Origin: an uncultured Rhodoblastus sp.
GTDB lineage: Bacteria > Pseudomonadota > Alphaproteobacteria > Rhizobiales > Beijerinckiaceae
Direction: 5' to 3'
Assembly (NCBI RefSeq): GCF_903903185.1
Contig: NZ_CAIUXT010000081.1
Span: forward strand, 1-64,000
DNA: 64,000 bases
Position numbers and translations under genes: made by a program. The notes under the pieces were generated by a model that saw nothing but the letters and a program-made list of their open reading frames with translations, was not told the origin of the DNA and did no database searches. Each line of letters opens with the position of its first letter. Positions within the stretch are counted from its first letter, which is position 1. Positions 40,035 to 49,551 of the stretch are shown here, one piece after another.

Positions 40035-41099
40035 TCAACCCTCCCAATAGCGAATCTGGCGAATCAGCCCCTCGACGTGCGCGATAGGCGTCTGCGGCAA
40101 GATCCCGTGGCCGAGATTGAAAATATGGGACCGGTCGCGATAGGCGGTCAGGATTTCCCGGACGGCGGCTTGTTGCGCCGCGCCGCCGGCGATCAGAACC
40201 AGCGGATCGAGATGACCCTGAAGTACGACGTCCGGCGGGATATATTTTTTCGCCCAACTCGGGTCCACAGCGGTATCGAGACCGATGGCGTTGGCGCCGG
40301 TGCTGAGCGCGAAAGACGGGATGTGGGAAGCTGCCCCACGCGGAAAAGCAATGATTCGCGCGAGAGGATGACGCGACCGTACGCCCCGGATGATTTTTGC
40401 GACCGGCAGCAGGCACCATTTTTCAAATTCCGCGGCCGGCAGGACGCCTGCCCAGGAATCGAAAATTTGCACCGCCTCGACGCCAGTTTCTATCTGGCGT
40501 GACAGATAGGCGATCGACGCCTCGACCAGTTTGTCGATCAGCAACTGGAACGCTTCCGGATATTGATAGGCGAAAATCCGGGCCGGGGCCTGGTCGGGGG
40601 TGCCTCGTCCGGCGACCATATAGCTCGCCACCGTCCAGGGAGCGCCACAGAAGCCGATAAAGGATGTCTCCGGCGGAAGAGCGCTTTTGACCCGGTCAAT
40701 CGTCTCGAAGACAGGCGCCAAACGATCGAACGACAATTCGGAAAGCCCTTTGATGGCGTCGGGATCGGTCAGAGCGTCAAGTCGGGGGCCCTCGCCGGTC
40801 TCGAAGGAAACCCGTTGGCCGAGAGCGTCTGGAACGACAAGGATGTCGCTGAAAAGGATGGCTGCGTCGAAACCAAACCGACGAATCGGCTGCAGAGTGG
40901 CTTCGGTCGCCAGCGCCGGCGTGTAGCAAAAATCGAGAAAGCTTTTGGCGGTGGCGCGGATGGCGCGGTATTCGGGGAGATATCTTCCTGCCTGGCGCAT
41001 GAGCCATATAGGCGGTTTACCGGTTGAGCGGCCGTCCAATGCCGTCAGAAAGGGTTTTTGCGACTTTGGGGATTCGTTGGTGGAGAGACTCGGCGACAC
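40035..41099 (-). CDS. hemE: Uroporphyrinogen decarboxylase
   Basis: A 354-residue cytoplasmic enzyme converting uroporphyrinogen III to coproporphyrinogen III. Signatures: PPIWLMRQAGRYLPEYR near residue 31, with its conserved Arg residues, the catalytic-site aspartate in AAILFSDILVVPDALG and GFCGAPWTVASYMV near residue 148. The start codon appears to be GTG. It is the first gene of hemE-hemJ, transcribed away from the likely replication origin. In Caulobacter, hemE also borders the origin. Confidence 0.96.
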   Translation of the reverse strand: MSPSLSTNESPKSQKPFLTALDGRSTGKPPIWLMRQAGRYLPEYRAIRATAKSFLDFCYTPALATEATLQPIRRFGFDAAILFSDILVVPDALGQRVSFETGEGPRLDALTDPDAIKGLSELSFDRLAPVFETIDRVKSALPPETSFIGFCGAPWTVASYMVAGRGTPDQAPARIFAYQYPEAFQLLIDKLVEASIAYLSRQIETGVEAVQIFDSWAGVLPAAEFEKWCLLPVAKIIRGVRSRHPLARIIAFPRGAASHIPSFALSTGANAIGLDTAVDPSWAKKYIPPDVVLQGHLDPLVLIAGGAAQQAAVREILTAYRDRSHIFNLGHGILPQTPIAHVEGLIRQIRYWEG

Positions 41100-41245
41100 G
41101 GCGGGATCCTAAAAAAGAAAGATTCCTAGACTCTTTTTTCTTTTTATTGACCCCTGCAATAGCCTTATTCCGATTGATTCACAACGCGTCCCCAGTTGGC
41201 GAAAATAATTTGCGGGTTGGGGCCGAAGGATGAAAAAGCCGTTTG

Positions 41246-41260
41246 TTAAGGATTAATTAA
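41246..41260. promoter_or_regulatory. CtrA-type binding motif in the origin region
   Basis: TTAA, then GGATTAA, then TTAA, followed by CCAT, matches the TTAA-N7-TTAA CtrA consensus. In Caulobacter, CtrA bound at the origin blocks re-initiation. The position between the hemE promoter side and the DnaA-box-like nonamers fits such a role, or hemE regulation. Confidence 0.6.
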
Positions 41261-41308
41261 CCATTTATCGGGCGGTGCGGGCCCTGCGTCGATCGCTCGC
41301 CGACAGCT

Positions 41309-41446
41309 TTATCCCCATAATTCCCGGATTGCGCCGCTTCCCGCTGGTTTTTATCGACATGATCTCGCCTGTTGAGAAAATGACGAAAAATGACCAAATT
41401 GGCGCGAGGAGAGAGACATTTTTGATTCAGCGCGCGATAATCCACA
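41309..41446 (+). promoter_or_regulatory. Three DnaA-box-like nonamers
   Basis: TTATCCCCA (41309-41317), TTATCGACA (41351-41359) and TAATCCACA (41438-41446) each differ at one position from TTATCCACA and all face the same way. Weaker seven-of-nine matches occur nearby (for example TGATTCACA at about 41175). No perfect consensus box was found, which is usual for alphaproteobacterial origins. Confidence 0.6.
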
Positions 41447-41659
41447 GGGCCTGTGCAAAAGGCCGAGGCGTACCCCGGTCGGGCGTTGAGGCTGGAGACT
41501 CGCTGCGAAGGAAACAAAGGCCGGTTCGGATAAAACCAATATCGGCGTCAGAGAAAAACCATGGGTGTATCGAGCGGACGGGCGTAGAATAAAAAAGGGC
41601 AGCGTCGATCGGATTGAAATTTAAAAGCCACTGAAAAATCTCGTGTTTGGGAGCGCCTC

Positions 41660-42499
41660 TTGGCCGAAAGTCGCAATTATTTTCATCTGCACCTGGTTTC
41701 GGATTCGACGGGGGAGACGCTGATCGCTGTCAGCCGCGCGGCGGCGGCGCAATATCAGGGCGTGGCCTCGATAGAACATGTCTATCCTCTGGTTCGCAAC
41801 GGCGAGCAACTCGAAAGGGTGATTGCCGAAATCCAGTCTTCGCCGGGCATAGTGCTTTTCACCCTGGTCGATCCGGAACTTGCCGAGAGGCTGGAGACGG
41901 CCTGTTTCGATTCCGGCTCGCCGGCCTTGTCGGTGCTTGCCCCTATTCTGGAGGCATTTCAATCCTATCTCGGGCCAGCTTCGACGCCTCGGCCCGGCGC
42001 CCAGCACTCATTGAACTCGGACTATTTCAAGCGCATCGACGCCCTGAACTACACGATGATGCATGACGACGGGCAATTGCCGTCTGATCTGGAAACGGCC
42101 GATGTCGTGCTCCTGGGCGTCAGCCGGACATCGAAGACGCCGACCAGCATTTATCTGGCGAACAGGGGCATCAAGACGGTGAATATTCCACTGGTTCCCG
42201 GCGTTCCGCTTCCGCCGGCCGTGCAAAATCTCAAGCGGCCCTTGATAGTGGGATTATTTGCTTCGCCCGATCGGATTGTGCAAATTAGGCAAAATCGGCT
42301 GCTGGCGCTCAATGCGGCGCAGGATTCGCCCTATGTAGACCGGGAATCGGTCGCCGACGAAATTAGTCGGTCCCGACGGCTTTTTGCAGAACGCGGCTGG
42401 CCGGTGATCGATGTCTCGAGGCGATCCATCGAGGAAACCGCGGCCGGCATTCTCGATCTTTATCGCGCGCATGCAATGAGGTTCATTGCCCAGGCCTGA
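41660..42499 (+). CDS. ppsR: PEP synthase / PPDK regulatory protein (DUF299, PpsR)
   Basis: A 279-residue bifunctional kinase/pyrophosphorylase of the DUF299 family that switches PEP synthetase or pyruvate phosphate dikinase off and on through a threonine next to the catalytic histidine. It begins with the typical [15 protein letters not shown], and the P-loop-like [18 protein letters not shown] lies near residue 152. The start is TTG at 41660 with GGGAG seven bases upstream. It is the first gene right of the likely origin. In several alphaproteobacteria maf follows; here aroE follows directly. Confidence 0.93.
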   Translation: MAESRNYFHLHLVSDSTGETLIAVSRAAAAQYQGVASIEHVYPLVRNGEQLERVIAEIQSSPGIVLFTLVDPELAERLETACFDSGSPALSVLAPILEAFQSYLGPASTPRPGAQHSLNSDYFKRIDALNYTMMHDDGQLPSDLETADVVLLGVSRTSKTPTSIYLANRGIKTVNIPLVPGVPLPPAVQNLKRPLIVGLFASPDRIVQIRQNRLLALNAAQDSPYVDRESVADEISRSRRLFAERGWPVIDVSRRSIEETAAGILDLYRAHAMRFIAQA

Positions 42500-42748
42500 G
42501 GGCGATGTGGTTCCAATCCCGCCGGCGGCGCCAAGATCTGGAGGATAAAACCCTTAAGGCTTGATCGGGCGATCGCAAAACCGTCGGGAGATGGGAGTCA
42601 TTCGGGCATCCTCGGGAAGTTCTGAGCGAGACGTCTGGACGCTGGCGAGTCGCGATCAGGCAAAATTTTGCTAGCGACATAATCGAATTATCAGAATAAT
42701 GATTTTCAACGAACATATAACGGATTGGCTGAAATTGGGGGCGGTTGT

Positions 42749-43606
42749 TTGAGCGATTTCCGGAAATCTTGTGTTATCGGCTGGCCCGTCAATCATAGTC
42801 GCTCCCCGCTCATTCATCGATTTTGGTTAGATAAATATAATTTGTCAGGAGATTACACGAGAGAATCGGTGAACGCAGAAAATTTTCCCGGCTTTGTAAG
42901 AAAACTGAGTGAATTTGGGTATTGCGGAGCCAATGTAACCTTGCCGTATAAGGAAAAGGCTTTGGCGCTTTGTGATTCTACCACCGAGTTGGCGACCCGT
43001 TTGGGAGCGGTGAATACTTTGTGGTTTGAGGGCCCTTGCCTTCGCGGCGACAATACCGACGTCGGCGGATTTCTCGCTAATCTCGACGAGCAGGCGCCCG
43101 GGTGGGATCGCAAAGGCGGGCCGGCGGTGGTTCTGGGCGCCGGCGGGGCCGCCCGCGCCGTTCTGGCTGGACTGGCCGCGCGGAAAATAGCCTGTGTCAC
43201 CTTGTTGAATCGTTCGACGGAACGCGCACTCGAATTGGTGGACGAGGCCAGCAGCTGGGGATTTGAACGGCTGGCGGCGGAGGCTCTCGATCCGTGCGGG
43301 CGGAGTTTGGAAAAGGTCGATCTGTTGATCAATTCGACCTCGCTGGGAATGGCGGGACAGCCAAAACTCGAACTTGACCTTTCGTTTTTGCCCGATACGG
43401 CGCTGGTGAGCGATATTGTTTACACTCCGTTGGAAACCGAACTGCTCAAAGCCGCTCGAAGGCGCGGACTGCCGACGTCGTCGGGCCTCGGAATGTTGCT
43501 CCACCAGGCGGCGCCGGGGTTTGAACATTGGTTCGGCGTGAAGCCGGAAGTGACGCCGCAGTTGCGGGCGCTGATCGAGGCGGACGTCCGGCGGGGCGAG
43601 ACATGA
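42749..43606 (+). CDS. aroE: Shikimate dehydrogenase
   Basis: A 285-residue NADPH-dependent enzyme of aromatic amino-acid synthesis. TTG at 42749 behind a GGGGGCGG site gives the usual start, SDFRKSCVIGWPV; a TTG eight codons upstream is possible. Signatures: HSRSPLIHRFW, the catalytic lysine in NVTLPYKEKAL near residue 67, DNTDVGGF near 103 and the dinucleotide motif GAGGAARAV near 130. The stop overlaps the coaE start (ATGA). The first third is more AT-rich than the rest. Confidence 0.95.
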   Translation: MSDFRKSCVIGWPVNHSRSPLIHRFWLDKYNLSGDYTRESVNAENFPGFVRKLSEFGYCGANVTLPYKEKALALCDSTTELATRLGAVNTLWFEGPCLRGDNTDVGGFLANLDEQAPGWDRKGGPAVVLGAGGAARAVLAGLAARKIACVTLLNRSTERALELVDEASSWGFERLAAEALDPCGRSLEKVDLLINSTSLGMAGQPKLELDLSFLPDTALVSDIVYTPLETELLKAARRRGLPTSSGLGMLLHQAAPGFEHWFGVKPEVTPQLRALIEADVRRGET

Positions 43607-44190
43607 TCGTGCTGGGTTTGACTGGATCGATCGGCATGGGCAAATCGACGGCCGCCGGAATTTTTCGTCGCCTGGGCGCCGCAGTTTTTGACGCCGATCG
43701 GTGTGTGCACGATCTCTATGAGGGACCCGTGGCGGACCTCCTCGATTCGGCCTTTCCCGGCGTGAAACAGCAGGGCCGCGTCGACAGGAACGCGCTGGCG
43801 GAGCGGATTTTACGCGATCCCAAAGCGATGGCGCAGCTTGAATCGCTCATTCATCCGCTGGTTCTCGAAAAAAGGCGGGAATTTCTTTCGCGGATGCGCG
43901 ATCGGGGAGCAAGGTTGGTTGTGCTGGACCTGCCGCTGTTGTTCGAAACAGGTTCGGAAAAAGACGTCGACGCGATTGCCGTGGTTTCGGCGTCGGCGTC
44001 GATTCAGGCCGCGCGCGTTCTGGCCCGTCGCGGCATGAGCGCCGACAAGCTGGCCGCCATCCTGGCTCGGCAAACCCCCGATGCGGCAAAACGGCGTTCC
44101 TGCCACTTCATCGTCCAATCAGATTGTGGATTGATGTCAGCGGAACGCCAGATAAAATCGATCATGGCGGCGCTGAGTCCTTGCGAATAG
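43603..44190 (+). CDS. coaE: Dephospho-CoA kinase
   Basis: A 195-residue kinase performing the last step of coenzyme A synthesis. The P-loop GLTGSIGMGKST is at residues 5-16, followed by FDADRCVHDLY and HPLVLEKRREF, both family signatures, and VLDLPLLFETG. The start ATG at 43603 overlaps the aroE TGA, so the genes are translationally coupled. The aroE-coaE-dnaQ order is conserved in alphaproteobacteria. Confidence 0.95.
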   Translation: MIVLGLTGSIGMGKSTAAGIFRRLGAAVFDADRCVHDLYEGPVADLLDSAFPGVKQQGRVDRNALAERILRDPKAMAQLESLIHPLVLEKRREFLSRMRDRGARLVVLDLPLLFETGSEKDVDAIAVVSASASIQAARVLARRGMSADKLAAILARQTPDAAKRRSCHFIVQSDCGLMSAERQIKSIMAALSPCE

Positions 44191-44336
44191 CGCAGCTGAA
44201 AAACCGCGAAATCATCGCGATAGCGTCCTCAGGCGGAGCGGGCGCTTGTTCCCCAAAAAGGAAACACGCAAGAACCGGAAACGAAAACCTGCATCGGATT
44301 CAACCGAAACGCAGATGACTCTGGCGGGAACTGTCG

Positions 44337-45044
44337 ATGAGGGAAATCATTTTGGATACGGAAACGACGGGGCTCGATCCCGCCGGAGGGGACCGCATCG
44401 TCGAAATCGCGGCGTTGGAACTGTTCAACGGATCGATAACGCAAAACAGATTTCACGTTTACATCAATCCAGAAAGAGACATGCCCGATTCAGCCTTCAA
44501 AGTGCATGGCCTATCGCAGGAATTCCTGAGCGATAAGCCAACATTCGGTCTAATCGTGGATTCATTTGTCGATTTTATCGCCAGTGACCCCATCGTTGCG
44601 CATAATGCCGAATTTGACGTTCGTTTTCTCAATTGCGAGCTTGAACGGCTTGGCCGTTCGCCGATCGATAACGGACGCGTCATCGATACGTTGCTGCTGG
44701 CGCGGCGCAAACATCCGGGAACGTCAAATTCGCTCGACGCTTTGTGTGCGCGCTATGGGATTGACCGGAGTCGTCGGAGCAAACATGGCGCGGTGATCGA
44801 CTCGGAAATCCTTGCCGAAGTTTATATGGAATTGAAAGGGGGCCGGCAGACGTCGCTTTCCTTTGCAACTGGGAGGGACGCTCCGAGGTTGCGTCCGGTC
44901 ACGAGATTGGCGCCGCGACGGGAAACCTGGCCTTCGTATCTGACGGACGATGAAGTGGAGCGGCACCAGGCGTTCGTCGAAAAAAAATGCTGTCGGTCGC
45001 TATGGTTGCATTATGCGCCCGCGCAAAATGTGCCCAGCGCGTGA
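44337..45044 (+). CDS. dnaQ: DNA polymerase III epsilon subunit (proofreading exonuclease)
   Basis: A 235-residue DEDDh exonuclease. Exo I is ILDTETTGLDP near residue 5, Exo II is IVAHNAEFDVRFLNCEL near 85, and Exo III is SKHGAVIDSEILAEVY near 148, with the catalytic histidine in KHGA. The C-terminal 60 residues should bind the alpha subunit. In many alphaproteobacteria secB lies beside this gene; here an 850-base non-coding stretch and dnaA follow instead. Confidence 0.94.
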   Translation: MREIILDTETTGLDPAGGDRIVEIAALELFNGSITQNRFHVYINPERDMPDSAFKVHGLSQEFLSDKPTFGLIVDSFVDFIASDPIVAHNAEFDVRFLNCELERLGRSPIDNGRVIDTLLLARRKHPGTSNSLDALCARYGIDRSRRSKHGAVIDSEILAEVYMELKGGRQTSLSFATGRDAPRLRPVTRLAPRRETWPSYLTDDEVERHQAFVEKKCCRSLWLHYAPAQNVPSA

Positions 45045-45895
45045 GGACGACGCGCATCGTCTAACATTCCGATCCTGCGCTGGAGTCGCTCCAGGACAAG
45101 AAAAATTTATGACACCGATTACCACTGATCAAACAACCTCCTTAAATAACAATATGTTGTGTGCAAAGAGGGGATTGTCGCGCGCTCATGGGAGCTTGAC
45201 AGACGCGCGATCCGATATCGAATCGCCGAGACGATAAAAAAACCAAAGCGCGGTCGAACAGCGCGTTCTGGAACGCCTTGCTCGGACTCAAGCCTTTCTC
45301 AAGCTAATGAGCCAGGCGAGGGCCGGAGCGGGGCGATTATCGGGTACAGATCGCGCAGGAATCTGGGGCGGCGGATATTGCGCGGCCGGGACGGTCTGTG
45401 TATGGTCTCAATCGTCGCCGCGTGAATGCAGGGCGCTGAAAATCTACAATATCGATTCACGTCAACAGCTTGCCTTAGAATAAGAAAAGATATGACTAGG
45501 GGAAGAAAAATAATCCAGAATTCGGTGATCGTTATTCGTGAATAGCTTTTAAACGGCTACGGGAACTCTGGAATTATTTAGAAAAACGCCGATTAGAAGG
45601 AAGACGAGAGGCTATTTGTCTCTTTTGGTAAGGGGGGACGTTATGAATTCTGCATGCCTTGATTGTAATCGGTGCGCCCACGACCGCGTTGTTTTGTTTG
45701 GCTCTCCTGCGGGTTGACGAGCTGGACTCCCGTTGCCGCCGTCAAATAGTCATCTGACTTCGTCGCCCGGCGCGCCGGCCTTGTTAGGGCCATTTTGACT
45801 GGCTGCTTCAGGCCATTCACACTTTAGATGCTGTCAATGAGCTCTTGCGCTTCCGGGCGCAAACCTGCGGTTTTTTGCCGCAAGAAGAGAATAAT
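45045..45895. other. 851-base region between dnaQ and dnaA
   Basis: The longest non-coding stretch in the window, visibly richer in A and T than its surroundings, especially 45420-45620. A short hairpin, CTGGAG-TCG-CTCCAG (45080-45094), lies soon after dnaQ. One short reading frame with a strong ribosome-binding site is at 45643-45717 (listed separately). A second small hairpin, TGCGG-loop-CCGCA (about 45866-45882), sits just before the dnaA start. DnaA-box-like matches are poor (seven of nine at best), so this is presumably the dnaA promoter and leader and not the origin. Confidence 0.55.
45643..45717 (+). CDS. Possible small cysteine-rich peptide upstream of dnaA
   Basis: A 24-codon frame begins with ATG five bases after AGGGGGG, one of the strongest ribosome-binding sites in the window. 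The peptide contains three cysteines and a histidine in the order CLDCNRCAH, which could bind a metal. It ends about 180 bases before dnaA. It might be a real microprotein, a leader peptide affecting dnaA expression, or a relic of a larger gene. There is no homology evidence, so the call is tentative. Confidence 0.3.
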   Translation: MNSACLDCNRCAHDRVVLFGSPAG

Positions 45896-47359
45896 ATGTC
45901 CAAGACGCAGGTTCATAGAGAGTTAAATACGCCAGAACAGGTGAAAATCGCGCCTGAAGTCTGGGCTCGTTTTTGTGCGCGTCTTCGCACGGAAGTTGGC
46001 GATGCCGTCTATACGTCATGGTTCACGCGGTTAGAACTTGATCGCATCGACGATGGCTGCGCTGTGTTATCGGTTCCGACCAAGTTTCTTAAGAGCTGGA
46101 TTCAGGCACATTATCTTGAGAAACTGCGAGGGGCCCTGATCGCCGAAATTCCGCAAGCCCATGAGATCGCCTTGGATCTGCGGGGAACCGGTCGTATCGT
46201 TGCGCGAGGCATGGATCGCACCGATTCTTTCGTCTCAAAGGTAGGCGAAGCGGGTGACCGGGCGGTGGAACCGACTCCCGACCGTGGAGGTTCATCGAAG
46301 GGTTTCGTCGGCGGATTTGAAGGCTCGGCCCTGGATCGTCGGATGAATTTCGCGACTTTTCTGGTCGGGCAGTCGAATCAGTTGGCCCATGCGGCAGCCT
46401 TGCAGGCAAGCCGGGCGCCGCTGGGCGCCGCAACCATGTTCAATCCTCTTTATGTTTATTCAAGCGTCGGGCTTGGAAAGACACATTTGATTCAGGCAGT
46501 CGCTCACGCTTCCGCGGAGGCGGGGCGGCGAGTCATCTATCTGACGGCCGAAAAGTTCATGTATGGTTTCGTGACGGCGCTGAAAGCGCAAAACTCGATT
46601 GCTTTCAAGGAAAGATTGCGGGCGATCGATGTTCTGGTTATCGACGACGTGCAGTTTTTGCAGGGGAAGTCGATCCAACACGAATTTTGTCACACTTTAA
46701 ACGCTCTGATCGATGCGGGACGACAGGTGGTGATCGCCGGCGACCGTATGCCGGGAGACCTCGAAAGTCTGGACGAGCGTGTGCGTTCGCGATTTGCGGG
46801 CGGTCTTTGCGTCGAAATGAATGCTCTCGACGAAGCTTTGCGGACTCGCATTTTGGAAGCGCGAATCGCCGTCGCCAAGGCGGCGGCCCCCGGTTTCGAT
46901 GTCGCCAAGGCGGTGGTCGCGATGGTGGCGCGGTCGATTCCAACCAATGGACGCGACCTGGACGGCGCTGTCAATCGCCTCCTCGCGCATACTACCCTGG
47001 CCGGATCGACTTTGACCCTGGAGGCGGCGGAGGCCGCTATTCGCGATCTTGTGCGGATACGCGATCCAAAACGGGTCAAGATCGAAGACATTCAAAAGCT
47101 CGTGGCGACGCATTTTAACGTCAGTCGCGCGGATATTCTGTCTTCTCGCAGAACGGCCAATGTCGTTCGTCCCCGGCAGATCGCAATGTATCTGTCGAAA
47201 ACCATGACCTTGCGCTCTTTGCCCGAAATCGGTCGCCGCTTCGGTGGGAGAGATCATACGACGGTTTTGCACGCCGTTCGTAAAATTGAGGGTCTCGTAT
47301 CGACGGATGCGGCTCTGAGCGAGGAGCTTGAGTCTTTCAAACGGCTATTGAGCGAATAG
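45896..47359 (+). CDS. dnaA: Chromosomal replication initiator DnaA
   Basis: A 487-residue DnaA. Domain I starts at [15 protein letters not shown]; a variable linker spans about residues 90-140. The AAA+ domain has [15 protein letters not shown], a P-loop at about 189-197 reading SSVGLGKTH (the usual leading glycines are serines), Walker [14 protein letters not shown] and [10 protein letters not shown] with the arginine finger. Domain IV carries [11 protein letters not shown] and the DNA-binding signature [16 protein letters not shown]. The ATG at 45896 is preferred over an in-frame TTG at 45845. It lies about 4.5 kb right of the likely origin, between dnaQ and cobP, without dnaN or rpsT nearby. 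Confidence 0.95.
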   Translation: MSKTQVHRELNTPEQVKIAPEVWARFCARLRTEVGDAVYTSWFTRLELDRIDDGCAVLSVPTKFLKSWIQAHYLEKLRGALIAEIPQAHEIALDLRGTGRIVARGMDRTDSFVSKVGEAGDRAVEPTPDRGGSSKGFVGGFEGSALDRRMNFATFLVGQSNQLAHAAALQASRAPLGAATMFNPLYVYSSVGLGKTHLIQAVAHASAEAGRRVIYLTAEKFMYGFVTALKAQNSIAFKERLRAIDVLVIDDVQFLQGKSIQHEFCHTLNALIDAGRQVVIAGDRMPGDLESLDERVRSRFAGGLCVEMNALDEALRTRILEARIAVAKAAAPGFDVAKAVVAMVARSIPTNGRDLDGAVNRLLAHTTLAGSTLTLEAAEAAIRDLVRIRDPKRVKIEDIQKLVATHFNVSRADILSSRRTANVVRPRQIAMYLSKTMTLRSLPEIGRRFGGRDHTTVLHAVRKIEGLVSTDAALSEELESFKRLLSE

Positions 47360-47474
47360 AGCGAGCGCCTTTTGTCAAGAATCTTGAATCGACCGCGAAT
47401 CGGTCAATTTTAATCAATCGTCGATTTTCCGGAAAGGTGGCGACCCCGCAGCGCCGGAAAAGAGGAATCGCGGC

Positions 47475-47990
47475 ATGACCCATTTGATTCTTGGGGGAGC
47501 TCGGTCCGGCAAGACGGCTTTTGCACTTTCCGTTGCGGAAAAAACCGGATTTCAGAAATGCATGATCGTGACCGCCACAGCGGACGATCCGGAAATGCTG
47601 GATAGAATTGCCCTGCACCGCGCTGAGAGAAGCGCGGATTGGCTGGTGGTGGAGGAAGCCCAGGATCTTTGCGGCGCTTTGAGGAGTCTGGTGCGGTCCG
47701 ACCGGGTTGTCGTTGTCGATTGTCTGACTCTATGGTTGTCGAATCTGTTTTTTGTGCAAAAGGATTGGATGGCGGAAACCGTCGGTCTGGCGACCATTGT
47801 CAAGCGTCCCGGCGGCAGGATCATCCTTGTTTCCAATGAAATCGGTTTTGGCCTGGCGCCAGTCAACGACTTGGGTCGGGCTTTTCGCGACGCGCATGGA
47901 CGGATGAACCAGATTGTGGCCAAGGCTTGCGATGAAGCGACAATGGTTGTGGCCGGACTGCCCATCGCGCTGAAATCAGGCAGGAATTGA
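47475..47990 (+). CDS. cobP: Adenosylcobinamide kinase / adenosylcobinamide-phosphate guanylyltransferase
   Basis: A 171-residue bifunctional enzyme (CobP/CobU) of cobalamin nucleotide-loop assembly. The P-loop GGARSGKT is at residues 7-14, and the histidine that is guanylylated lies in IALHRAERSADW near residue 48, within the family motif. VVDCLTLWLSNLF and SNEIGFGLAPVN complete the signature. It is the only cobalamin gene in the window, an isolated position between dnaA and rho. Confidence 0.94.
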   Translation: MTHLILGGARSGKTAFALSVAEKTGFQKCMIVTATADDPEMLDRIALHRAERSADWLVVEEAQDLCGALRSLVRSDRVVVVDCLTLWLSNLFFVQKDWMAETVGLATIVKRPGGRIILVSNEIGFGLAPVNDLGRAFRDAHGRMNQIVAKACDEATMVVAGLPIALKSGRN

Positions 47991-48210
47991 CCGAAGCGCA
48001 TGGAGGGTTGTCAAGCTTTGGACCGACCGATTCGCGTTCTGCCGCGTTTTTCCATAGCCAGCTTGTGGTTGTGGTCAAAAGGCGCTACTCTCTGATTCCC
48101 TCCTTAATTGTGATCGCTTGTCATTTGCAGCCGAGATCGGCGCGCTGGGCAACAGGGCCGTTGGGCTCAGCGATCAATCTTTTCCTCATTGCAGAAGGGC
48201 GCCCTGCCCA

Positions 48211-49515
48211 ATGTCAGATATCGAAAAAATCGTGACCGAAGACCGGATGCGCGAAATCAAGCTTCAGGACTTGAAAGCCAAGTCGGCGACGGAACTTCTG
48301 GCTTTCGCCGAGGAGCACGAAGTCGAAAACGCGTCGATCATGCGCAAGCAGGAATTGATGTTCGCCATCCTCAAGCAGCTCGCGCTGCGGGAGATCGAAA
48401 TCATCGGCGAAGGCGTGGTCGAGGTCTTGCAGGATGGATTCGGGTTTTTACGCGCGCCCGACGCCAACTACCTTGCGGGGCCGGATGATATTTATGTTTC
48501 GCCGTCGCAGATCCGGCGATTTGGTTTGCGTACGGGCGATACGGTCGAGGGACTGATTCGCAGTCCCAAAGAGGGCGAGCGCTATTTCGCCCTTCTCAAG
48601 GTCAATTTGATTAATTTCGAAGATCCTGAAAAGGTTCGCCACAAGGTTCATTTCGACAATCTCACGCCGCTTTATCCCAATGACAGGTTGAAGCTCGAAA
48701 TCGACGATCCAACGCGCAAGGATTTTTCCGCTCGGGTCATTGATATTGTTTCGCCAATTGGTAAGGGCCAGCGCGCGCTGATCGTCGCGCCGCCGCGCAC
48801 CGGCAAAACGGTGATCCTGCAAAATATTGCGCAATCGATCACCACCAACCATCCCGAATGCTACCTGATCGTCCTGCTGATTGATGAAAGGCCGGAAGAG
48901 GTCACGGATATGCAACGATCGGTCAAAGGCGAAGTCGTTTCCTCCACCTTTGACGAACCGGCTGTCCGCCATGTCCAAGTTGCGGAAATGGTCATCGAAA
49001 AAGCCAAGCGACTGGTCGAACATGGGCGCGATGTCGTCATATTGCTGGATTCGATCACGCGTCTTGGCCGCGCCTATAATACGGTTGTGCCTTCTTCCGG
49101 CAAGGTCTTGACCGGCGGCGTCGACGCCAATGCCTTGCAGAGGCCGAAGAGGTTTTTTGGCGCCGCGCGTAATATTGAAGAAGGCGGCTCGCTGACGATC
49201 ATTGCAACGGCGCTGATCGAAACCGGGTCGCGCATGGACGAAGTGATTTTCGAGGAGTTCAAGGGCACCGGCAATTCAGAACTCATTCTGGATCGCAAGG
49301 TCGCGGATAAGAGGGTCTTTCCGGCGATCGACATTACCCGCTCCGGCACCCGCAAGGAGGAACTGCTGGTTCCGGCGGATATTCTCAAAAAAATGTACGT
49401 CTTGCGGCGAATCCTCAATCCGATGGGCACCATCGACGCCATCGAGTTCCTGCTCGGCAAATTGCGCGAGACGCCAAAAGGCAATTCGAGCTTCTTCGAT
49501 TCGATGAATACCTGA
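48211..49515 (+). CDS. rho: Transcription termination factor Rho
   Basis: A 434-residue hexameric RNA-dependent ATPase. The N-terminal domain has [13 protein letters not shown] and the RNA-binding cold-shock-like fold with [21 protein letters not shown] near residue 75. The ATPase core has Walker A APPRTGKT, Walker [17 protein letters not shown] and the Q/R-loop region [15 protein letters not shown]. The true start may be the ATG at 48247, which gives the 422-residue length usual in Rhizobiales; neither start has a strong ribosome-binding site. The mnmE gene follows after an 80-base gap containing a parS site. Confidence 0.95.
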   Translation: MSDIEKIVTEDRMREIKLQDLKAKSATELLAFAEEHEVENASIMRKQELMFAILKQLALREIEIIGEGVVEVLQDGFGFLRAPDANYLAGPDDIYVSPSQIRRFGLRTGDTVEGLIRSPKEGERYFALLKVNLINFEDPEKVRHKVHFDNLTPLYPNDRLKLEIDDPTRKDFSARVIDIVSPIGKGQRALIVAPPRTGKTVILQNIAQSITTNHPECYLIVLLIDERPEEVTDMQRSVKGEVVSSTFDEPAVRHVQVAEMVIEKAKRLVEHGRDVVILLDSITRLGRAYNTVVPSSGKVLTGGVDANALQRPKRFFGAARNIEEGGSLTIIATALIETGSRMDEVIFEEFKGTGNSELILDRKVADKRVFPAIDITRSGTRKEELLVPADILKKMYVLRRILNPMGTIDAIEFLLGKLRETPKGNSSFFDSMNT

Positions 49516-49551
49516 GATCTGGATGGGGCAGTCGGAAGCCCGCTTGGGAGG

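Larger units (their letters stand above)
41100..41659. other. oriC: Putative chromosomal replication origin (oriC)
   Basis: This 560-base non-coding region lies between hemE and ppsR, the same gene pair that borders the Caulobacter origin. It contains three DnaA-box-like nonamers with one mismatch each to TTATCCACA, a TTAA-N7-TTAA motif, five GANTC sites inside the gap plus two just inside hemE, and an AT-rich tract at 41110-41160 that could serve as an unwinding element. Forward-strand genes look C-rich to its left and G-rich to its right. Genes on both sides are transcribed away from it. The assignment combines synteny and motif evidence; no replication data are available. Confidence 0.8.

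Noticed and set aside
42500-42748. A remnant of maf between ppsR and aroE
   Set aside because: The gene is often found here, but no frame on either strand resembles Maf; the gap seems simply non-coding.
45045-45895. Origin located next to dnaA
   Set aside because: DnaA-box-like matches here are at best seven of nine and scattered; the hemE-ppsR gap has better boxes, GANTC clustering and synteny support.
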